A DNA stretch of 64,000 nucleotides from Ustilago trichophora. Taxonomy: Eukaryota > Basidiomycota > Ustilaginomycetes > Ustilaginales > Ustilaginaceae. This document shows, in pieces, positions 50,519 to 59,700 of this stretch. The notes beneath the pieces were generated by a model, which was given only the letters and a program-made list of their open reading frames with translations, searched no databases and was not told the origin of the DNA. The translations under genes were made by a program, and so were the position numbers. The stretch spans positions 2,542,001-2,606,000 of the forward strand of contig OOIN01000002.1 of NCBI GenBank assembly GCA_900323505.1. The letters run 5' to 3'. Position 1 is the stretch's first letter, and each line of letters opens with the position of its first letter.

Positions 50519-53053
50519 TTACCAGGGCACATCCTCGAGCTCGAGTTCTGCCCCTTGGATGCCAAAGGAAAAGCCTTTTGCTGGAACCGTTGTTTCGGCA
50601 TCTGCATCAGCGGAAGGCAAAGTTGTTATCGCAGTGGTGATGGCAGGATCGCCTTTGAGCTTTTCCCACCAGGTTGGGCCAGTGTTTGCCGCTGCTTTCT
50701 TTTTGGGCTGTGGTGCGGTTCTTCGCAACAACGCACAAGTTTCACGTCTCGAGGTCTCGAGGTCTGCAACCTGCTTCAGACTGCTCTCGAGCAACGCGGG
50801 GTCAAAGCGGCCAAGACGATCACAGAAGAGTTCGAAGACGTTAAAGCCTGCTCCGTCGCATTCTTCTTCGTCGTCGTCGTTGTTGGCAGTGGATGACGGC
50901 TTTGTGAGGCTGCTGCTCCCGATCGAGGATGCTTGACGGCCCGGTGCGAGTGCCATGGAGTCGCAAGGCGCGGATGCGTCAATCTGGCTGCGTTTGAAGC
51001 CTGACAGCTGGTCAGACTTGTTCTTCATAAAGTCGAGAACGATACCTAGCTCTGCGGGGGAAACAAAGTTCTGTGTCAATGCAACGGATTCTTCGAGGTT
51101 GACAACGAGATGCCACCAGCCACTAGGAACGTAGAGCACCTCGCCTTCCTCGCAGACACCCTCGACGAGTAGTCGGTCTTCTGGTCGGGCTGCTTCGGGT
51201 CCATACAACCGGCGCGTTTCCGCGGCAAACTCGAGGAGCCACTCTGCGATGCTGAGTGGGGCGGTGACTTCAGCCTCGTCCTCGCTGACGTAGACACCTG
51301 GCGGAGTCACGTGAGGTGGAAGCATCATCCACGCTTTGCGGCCGTTGAGGACTGCATTCCAGGCCGAGGTACCGTTGGGGTCCTTGTGCCAGCCGCTGCC
51401 GCTGCGGGCGGGGCCAGCGATAATCCAGCGGTGGTCGGGACGCAAAAGACCGAGTAGAGAGAACAGATCGGAGCGCAGAGCTGACATGTCGTACTGCGAT
51501 GATGCATCGGTAGAAGTGGTGGAGATCTGCTGGAAGAACTTGGGTACTCTCCACTCGAGAGAGGCGTGTGGGTCGTCGGCAAACGATGCATCAAAGAGAT
51601 AGAATGGCGACTCATCGGGGACGGCGTATGGGTCGAACGTCGAGTCGCCGTCGTCTGCGATGGCGGAGAAGAGGTGCTGACCAACTCGAGAGACTGTGTA
51701 TGGTGTATTCTGAAGCGGAAGTGCAGACTTGTCGCGAGGGCTGCTCTCGTCGGATGGAGTGCGAGCGTCTGATGCGGTGGCGGAGGAGGGTTGACGTGGA
51801 ATCTCGCCTTCGTTGTCCGCCTCTTCTTCTTCAAGCAAGCGTGGCCAGGTCTGCTCCTGGAGGTGCTGCATTCCTCGTGAGTAGCTAAAGTAGGATGGCA
51901 AGCGCGATCGCACAGCCTCGCACTGGAAAAAGCGATTGGGCCATCGCTGAGCAAGCTTGTCGATGGACCATTCGCGGCAAGGCCAGTCTTTGTGGGGCAT
52001 GGCGTTCTGCACAATGGCTGGCCTGTTGGCATAAGCAAACTTGTCCTTGAAGATGGCTATCGCACCGGGCTCGGCCAGGTCCAGCTTGGTAATGGCGTTG
52101 TAGACACGACATGCTGGGGCAACAAGGTGGTCGAGTGGAGCCATAGCCAGGCGGAAAGGGTGGTAGAGCGTATCCGAAAAGATGTAGGGCGACTGAATTC
52201 TAGGAGCTGGAGGGTCGAGAAGGGCGAAATTGGCGCCATCCATCGATTCCTTTGTCTTTTCGTCAAATACGGCTCGGTCCATCTTGTAATGCCAGATAAA
52301 GGTACGCTTCCAGCTACCGCACCATCGCTTCATCTTGCCGTTGAAGCTCAACAGAAATGCCTCGCGCCAGATTGAGTTGGTAGCGTTGATGAAGGTGTAG
52401 AAGCCGTGACTGACCGACTCGAGCTTGACCAGGGTGGCTGGGTCGTCTGCGAAGCTCGAGAGGAAGCTCAACAAAAACTCGTCTTCGAAACGAGCAAAGA
52501 GACCGAGCGAAGAGTTGCGATCGTTGCGATCCGAAAGGAAGGCATTGCCAAGGGGCTTGATGCCGAGTGGATGAGCTGCCTGTGTATGCTTGGTGTGAGA
52601 GTTGGCGCGGAGTTGCGACGATGGCTCGGCTGATCCGTTGCGTGCACGTTTGTTGCTCTTTTGTCCGCCACGGCCAGGACCCGATCCACCGCTGCTGCTG
52701 CTGACTTCATCTGGAGTGGTCGAAGGTTCCGTCGAGGGCATCGATGTGGTGCCGTCGGTATTGGAACCTGAGTCTTCAGAGTCAGCAGCGAGACGCTTGA
52801 GCGCAGCCGAATTGGGCGAGACGGAAGCGTATTTGCGGTTGGTCTCTTCGACGTCGATGGTCATGGGCATGTCGTTGTCGTCATGGAGATTGTCGGGAAG
52901 AGCCACGATCGGAGCGGCCGACGCCTCTGGACCTGCCGACGAAGCATCGTGGGGAAGAATCGGGGCTGACGATGGTGCCCAGACGGGTGTCTGGGCAGTG
53001 GAATCCGACATGTTGTCGGTTGCTTCCGAAGAAGAAAAGAGTCGGATGTGCAT
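50519..53053 (-). CDS. F-box and JmjC-domain protein
   Basis: An 844-residue protein from the ATG at 53053; the ATG at 53011 (MSDSTAQTPVWAP, A at -3) would give 830 and is equally possible. An F-box-like segment is at about 205-265 (DEFLLSFLSSFADDPATLVK, then WREAFLLSF). The JmjC domain, about 530-690, resembles JMJD6 and the F-box/JmjC proteins of fungi. Iron ligands are His556 and Asp558 in GWHKDPNGTSAWNAVLNGRK, and the distal His in VPSGWWHLVVNLEESVALTQ. Such proteins are 2-oxoglutarate/iron oxygenases acting on lysine or arginine side chains; the substrate here is unknown. An F-box suggests an SCF link. The N-terminal 180 residues and the C-terminus are disordered. Convergent with RAD5. 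Confidence 0.88.
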   Translation of the reverse strand: MHIRLFSSSEATDNMSDSTAQTPVWAPSSAPILPHDASSAGPEASAAPIVALPDNLHDDNDMPMTIDVEETNRKYASVSPNSAALKRLAADSEDSGSNTDGTTSMPSTEPSTTPDEVSSSSGGSGPGRGGQKSNKRARNGSAEPSSQLRANSHTKHTQAAHPLGIKPLGNAFLSDRNDRNSSLGLFARFEDEFLLSFLSSFADDPATLVKLESVSHGFYTFINATNSIWREAFLLSFNGKMKRWCGSWKRTFIWHYKMDRAVFDEKTKESMDGANFALLDPPAPRIQSPYIFSDTLYHPFRLAMAPLDHLVAPACRVYNAITKLDLAEPGAIAIFKDKFAYANRPAIVQNAMPHKDWPCREWSIDKLAQRWPNRFFQCEAVRSRLPSYFSYSRGMQHLQEQTWPRLLEEEEADNEGEIPRQPSSATASDARTPSDESSPRDKSALPLQNTPYTVSRVGQHLFSAIADDGDSTFDPYAVPDESPFYLFDASFADDPHASLEWRVPKFFQQISTTSTDASSQYDMSALRSDLFSLLGLLRPDHRWIIAGPARSGSGWHKDPNGTSAWNAVLNGRKAWMMLPPHVTPPGVYVSEDEAEVTAPLSIAEWLLEFAAETRRLYGPEAARPEDRLLVEGVCEEGEVLYVPSGWWHLVVNLEESVALTQNFVSPAELGIVLDFMKNKSDQLSGFKRSQIDASAPCDSMALAPGRQASSIGSSSLTKPSSTANNDDDEEECDGAGFNVFELFCDRLGRFDPALLESSLKQVADLETSRRETCALLRRTAPQPKKKAAANTGPTWWEKLKGDPAITTAITTLPSADADAETTVPAKGFSFGIQGAELELEDVPW

Positions 53054-54048
53054 CTGACTGAATCGAGAAAGTGGGTTAAGTAAAAGAGTTGCGATGAGGC
53101 AGAGGCGTGTGGGTGGCGAGAGACTGTACAACCAAAGAGCAAGGTCGAGTCTCGTATCGATCGGTCAGCTAAAACACCGAGATACTGCAGAGATGGTCAA
53201 AGAGCTACGAGAAGCTCGAGAACATTCGATGCTATCGAGCTGGTGACACAGAGACTGTAGCGCCAGACAAGGTTGGTCTGTCGTTGTTGAGGAAGAGATG
53301 CAAATGAAGCACGAGAGCAGGGAAGGTTGTGGTTCTTCAGAGCCGCGCCCAAGTCGAATGTGATGAAATGAGCTCAAAGTGAATCCTGACCTAGGATTTC
53401 TGCAGGGCGTAACCAAGATGACGAGGATCTCCCGCAGGCACCTAAGAGCCGTCTTTGGCGAGATGCTTTGGGTGCAACGTGAAGAATACAAGAGTACCAG
53501 CTGGTTGCAACTAAGCTTTACAACGCGTCAAGCGTGGTTGGCAGATGCCGAGATGTGTTGGCCTGAGTGTGGGAGCTGCAGGTGTTTGAACCGCCGAGCG
53601 AACGCAGTTGCCGGGTGGAGGCTGAAGAGATGAAGATTGTAGGAGGACGTCAGACGGCCGATGAGGCAGAGAGAGACGGAGAGCGGTTAGTGAGGAGTAA
53701 AGACGTGATCGACTCAAAAAGTTGTCGAGGATGAAGCAAAGCTGGAGCAAGTCTGCTGTCGAATGAGGGAGCGAGAGCGAGGACGATTGGAACGAGTCGA
53801 GAAGGAACGCCACCTGCTGCTGCACCCTGAGATAGACTGAAAGACAAAGCATTGAATGGCACGAGACACGATGACCAACACGCACACACTTTACAGAACA
53901 GGTACACCAACCCTACAGCTAAAGCTTTTCCGCCACCCAAAGCTCACCTTATTTGCAAATGAGACCAAAAAAGAGAGCTTTAGAGCCACTCTGCACAGTA
54001 TCCGATCGAGCTGCAGCAGCACACAGCACCGTACAATCGCTGTCAGCT

Positions 54049-54083
<35 letters not shown>

Positions 54084-56752
54084 TGCTGCTCAGGAGACAG
54101 GGTCTGCAGCACCAATACATACATATGCACCTCGTCTGTAAAGCGGCCAGTGTCAGGCGAGGCGAGCTCTTTTGTGTCCTTAGATTTGAATCCAAAAAAG
54201 AAAAGGAAAAAAATCTTTTTCAAAGAGGTTTGAAATCGACTGTGGCGCGCGGTTCTGCCAGCAGAGTACCCTGCTTTTGAAAAATCAATTGACATGATCC
54301 GAGGTCGAACCAGGCCACTCTAAGTTGACGCTTCGAAAACGCTTTAGCCTCGACTTCGAACTCAGTCGCAATACGAACTTGTGGGGATCAGAAACCGGCG
54401 CACCTTTTTGCCTGCTTTGAGCTCTCTTTCTCTTCCCTGCCAGGACAGACCCAAGCACTAGTTCTGCTAGGATGGAGAGGGGCTTTCCATTGAAGGAATG
54501 GCATCGGCATAGGAATCACGCGGACACTTCCTGGAAACGGACGAAAAAACGAAAGGTTCGCTGCAGTACAGATTGGGGCGGGAAAATCTAGGATTCGGAT
54601 GCTGGCCCGAAACTTTTCTACAGGCCAGCTGAATCGGACGGGCATGAGCGGCCATGGCTTCCCGTGCTGGATCTTCTGATGATCGAGACGGGCTTCGTCT
54701 TGTTCGAGTGAGCTCGTTGTCCGAAGCCTGGCAACGGACGGCGCCAGCTTTGACACACCAGACAGTCTTTCCCGAATCAGTTACAAAGTCTCGTAGCTAG
54801 CTCGGTTGAAAAGGCGAAGCATCCTTTACGATCGGATGCATTCTCGGCTACTTGTATCTCCTGCATCTCAGTTGTGACAGCACTCCGCTCCTTTGTTTTC
54901 AAAGTGAAATAGCGTTCTGTCCGGGAATGTATAGAGCCCATTCGATAGTCTCATTTGCATAAGGAATATTGCGGTGGTGGCCAACCGTCGACCACGCTTT
55001 TCAACATCACAGCGGATGCCTTCCCAAGTCACAGCCGAATGAGGTTGTGACTTGGACCGACTCAGGGGAATTGGAACAGCTGTGGCATGCATCAGCAATG
55101 CGGATCAAGCCGAGCGCAAGCCTGTGAACGACAACATGCTCTTTCAGATACCATCATTTGGTTTGGATCGCTTGGGTCGCAATGGACGGCCTTCCGGCCC
55201 TGTTGCGCTAACCAGGCACGGTCTAGACCTCACCTCGGAAAGGCCGTTTTAAGATCAAAGGGTCAAGCATGTGATCAGACCTCCATCCCACAGCTGTTCG
55301 ACAGGAGGAACAATGTCTTTGGCGTAGCCGAGCAACGTTGTTCTGCAGACAACAACAGCACTGCACCTGATGTGCCTCACCTTGTTTTTATAACACCGCA
55401 ACCCTTGTTGGTGAGTTGCAAGCAAGATCTCACTACAAGCGCCGTTAGAGTTTGTCCTACAACGGCACACATGAAAGGCCGTGATGAATACTGTACAACT
55501 GGCACCTGGCAGCAACTACAGTAAGAAGAAAGATAAACCACCTTGAACGCTGGTTTGCAGGGAGCGCCAATGGTGCGAGTGCCGATCTGGACAGCTCGAG
55601 TTCTGGACCCTGATCGACTCGAAAGCCGCGCCAACGTGAACCCCTTTCTTTCTGCCTTGCTGCCGTCTTCTTGCCTCCTTCTTGTTTCCTTTCTGCACGC
55701 CACGCGTTGCCGCCTCCGCCAACAGATACACTTGGCAACAAGGAAACAGCGACCGCGACGACCATGCACGACCTGCGCGGTTCCCTATGCTTGGGTTCGG
55801 AGGCTGCATCCGAATCTGTGGATCTCGATCTGGCGTCGCGCCAAACACGATCAAAGCCCGATTACTTCGCATGTTGTCCTTCCTCCCCTCCTAGATTGTC
55901 CAAAAAGCGAACCCGAACCAACTGCTTTCATCTGGTCAGCTTGGCAAAAGTGGGCTTGCTTGGTCTTATCTTGACAATGCTGACGGCCCTGGAGACCAAG
56001 GGATTCGATGCAGATGCAGTGGACAGACAGGAGCTGCCGGAACGATCAAGGATGGCTTGAGCGCAGGCCGACAGTTGCCTCCCTCTTTTTGCCATTTCTT
56101 TCCCGCTGTCAATGAAAGCTGTTCGCATTCATTTGCCCTATATGTGTGCACCAGTCTATCGCTCACTGTCACCCACACTACAACTCGTCGAATGAGAACC
56201 CTTAATATGGTGTGGTACGCGAGACGAATAAAATTCAGAGTTCCAAGTCGTTGATCTCACACTTTTTAGAAAATCAAAGTTGTTGGACAAGGCCACGCGC
56301 TCAGGCGATTTTTTTGATTCTTTTCTTTAGAGATTTTAACAACACTCGTTTTTGGGAGCGCAGCACAGGAACGCCCGCTCGGACCCGTTGCTTGCCTGAG
56401 CGCTGCATCCGTCAGATCTCTGCTTGCAACTCTAACTTGACCTTTCTTAAGCGACACCGACAGCGACAACGACGACAAAACATCAACAGCATCTTTTGAC
56501 GCCAGGGTTCAAAACGTCGTCGTCAGGTGTCTGTAATCCTGGTCTCAACTCTGTCAGGACTTTCAACAGCCTAGGTACCGCTTTTACATCATTGGTCGCA
56601 CCCCAGAAGAAACAAGGTCAGTCGACACTCGCCAGTGACATCGTCCGACCACGACATCTCTCATCCGCCAAGCAGTCATTGGGCTTGTTAGGTGCCAGCC
56701 TTGGAAGGGTCTGCGCACATGCTGGTGCTCCAGCACATCGACTGATAGCAAC
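53054..56752. other. 3.7-kb divergent region, no gene seen
   Basis: Between the JmjC gene and KOG1. Contains a CT tract at 54043-54072. All open frames are short (up to about 166 codons) and without domain or codon-bias support. The last few hundred bases are probably the KOG1 leader. Confidence 0.5.
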
Positions 56753-59700
56753 ATGGCTCACCTCGCCGCTCACTTTGAGACGCCTGAGGCGCGCCACTCC
56801 ACTGCAACCGGCTCGCAGTCACCTCACCCATACATGGTCGATCATGGCGGTCGTACCTCTTCCTCACGCCAACAGCAACAGCAGCAGCACGTATTCCCAC
56901 AGATGTCCGACTCGGGAACCCTCGTCCGCAGCAGCACCAGCTCAGCAGGCTACTTTGCCAACAATGGATCCTTGCACAACACCTATTCTTCACTAGATCC
57001 GGACGCCGAAGTGGATCCACAGCAGATTGCCACCGAACCTGAAGACGAGGACGATGCCTCGACCGCCAGCGGACGGCGACACGGTGCGCTCCTTGTCGAG
57101 GAAGTCAACGAGTGGATGTTGCAACACTCTTTTTTCCACTGGGGTCTCAAACGCCACATCACCCACGGCAACCCCAAACCAAGAGACGAACGAGACTTGC
57201 CAGATTGGCGAATGCGCGAGCGCTTACGAACCGTCACTGCCGCCCTCGTCATGTGTCTCAACATTGGTGTTGATCCGCCCGACGTATCCAAGACCAACCC
57301 TTGCTCCAAGCTCATCTGCTGGATGGACCCTAGCTCCCTCGAAGTGCCCAAAGCGCTCCCTGCCATCGGACGCAACCTCCAGGCGCAATTCGAGACGCTC
57401 AGCACAAAGACTCGCTACAAGCAGTACCTGGATCCCATCGTAGAAGAGACACGGCGTTTCTGCACTACCCTTCGAAGAGCGGCAAAGGACGAGCGGGTGC
57501 TCTTCTACTACAATGGTTATGGAGTGCCCAAGCCGACACCAGGGGGAGAGATCTGGGTCTTCAACAAGGCTTATACTCAGTACATCCCTGTGACGCTTTA
57601 CGATCTCTTGACGTGGCTGGGAAGTCCGTGCATCTTTGTTTGGGATGCAAGCTCGGCAGGTAATGTGGTGGTCAACTTTAAGCGTCTACAGGAGAGGAAG
57701 GCGGAGGAGGAGGCAGCTCGCTCTACTCGCGATAGGGAAGGCCAGCATCGCTCTGGGGACCGCGATCGATCCAAGACAGGTTCGTCAAATGCAGATGCAT
57801 CCTCTTCATCCGGCAAGAAGAACGGCGCTCAATCATCGTCATCGGAGGAACCGCATTTCCCACTGCGTGAGTCGATCCACCTCGCAGCTTGTGGACCGGA
57901 CGAAGTGCTGCCCATGAACCCAGATCTGCCCGCCGATCTTTTCACCTGCTGTCTCACGTCGCCTATCGAGATCTCTCTGCGCTGGTTCGTGCTTCAAAAC
58001 CCGCTGCCTTCCAAGCTCAACGTCGACATGGTCATGAACATTCCCGGTCGTCTGCAAGACAGAAGGACACCTCTCGGAGAGCTCAACTGGATCTTCACTG
58101 CCATCACCGACACCATTGCATGGACAGTCTTGCCACGCACCATCTTTCGCCGTCTCTTCCGTGACGATCTTATGGTAGCTGCGCTACTCCGTAACTTTTT
58201 GCTTGCGGAACGCATTATGCGCTTCTACCACTGCACACCTATGAGCCATCCTAAGCTTCCCCCCACCCACAATCATCCTTTGTGGGACAGTTGGGATCTT
58301 GCAGTGGATCAGTGTCTCGCCCAGCTGCCGACCTTGCTCGCAAAGGAACGTGCGCAAGCTGAGGCTGCTGAAGGTGGCCCACCGGTCCCGCCTCATCTCG
58401 CTTCTTTCGAGTACCGCCACAGCACGTTCTTCAGCGAGCAGCTCAAGGCGTTCGAGGTGTGGCTTCAGCAAGGTGGTGTCAGTCGAAAGGGAAGGAGACG
58501 CCGTGTCAATGCTGCCATTACACCTCATGGCAACCCATCGGCAGGTCTGTCCTCGGCAGCGACCGGTGCTGACCCAGAAGCGTTCGATGACGATGGGGAC
58601 GTCAGCCCAGTACGTGAACCACCTGACCAGCTGCCCATCGTGTTGCAGGTTTTGTTGTCCCAAGCACATCGCCTGCGCGCCCTCATCTTGCTTAGCCAGT
58701 TTCTCGACCTCGGCCCCTGGGCTGTCAACATGGCGCTTAGCATCGGTATCTTCCCTTACGTACTCAAGCTCCTCCAGAGTCCAGCTGCCGACCTTAAGCC
58801 CGTACTCATCTACATCTGGGCGCGGATTCTCGCAGTCGACCGCAGCTGCCAGAATGATTTGCTTCGCGATAACGGATTCATCTACTTTGCTGGAGTGCTC
58901 AGCCCTTTCCAGAACAATACAGTCGGGCAGAATGCCGGCGCTAATGGCCCGTCCATTCCCATCCCGAACGTCTCGGAACATCAGGCGATGTGCGCGTTCA
59001 TCCTCGCAGTCTTCTGCCAGGACTTCCCTGCTGGTCAAGCCGCGTGTCTCGAGACCGATGTCATGCACTCGTGCTTGGAGCATTTGGAAGACGATGACTT
59101 CTTGCTAAGACAGTGGAGTGCCCTCTGTCTGGCGCAGCTGTGGGATGATAACGAGGCAGGCAAGGCACGTGCAATCTCGCTGGATGCGCATGGAAAATTG
59201 TGCTGCATGCTCGGTGATGTGTCACCTGAAGTGCGTGCGGCGGTTCTGCACGCCCTCGGTACTTTGCTCGGCGCAAGTGGATCTAGCCAGGATCAAGTCG
59301 ATATCGTCTCGTATCTCACTGGCGAGCCGGTTCCTGTTTCGAACAACGGCAACAGCAATCGCCCGGCTTCAGCAAGACGTTTCTGCCCGGGCACAGGTGC
59401 TGCGACTGGCCTGCCACCAGCCAAGCAGCGAGGACTCGAAATCGGTATCGCAACTGCTATGCTCACCACCAAGGGAGACTGCAGCCCGTTGGTTCGAAAG
59501 GAGCTGGTCATCGCGCTCAGCCCTGTCGTCGCCGAGTACAAGGGCTTCTTTGTCCTCGCCGCCTACCTCTACTACTCGAAGGAAGGCAGCCTGCAGAACC
59601 CGTCGTCGCAACAAGACCGTAAATCGGCAACATCGAGGGCAAAGGCTGCTGCCGGGGAAGATAGACGAGGCTCGTTGGGATCACTGGGTCGACAGCCATC

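Noticed and set aside
54290..54345. tRNA-like GGTTCGACCTC on the minus strand
   Set aside because: No pairing T-stem and no A-box at the needed distance.
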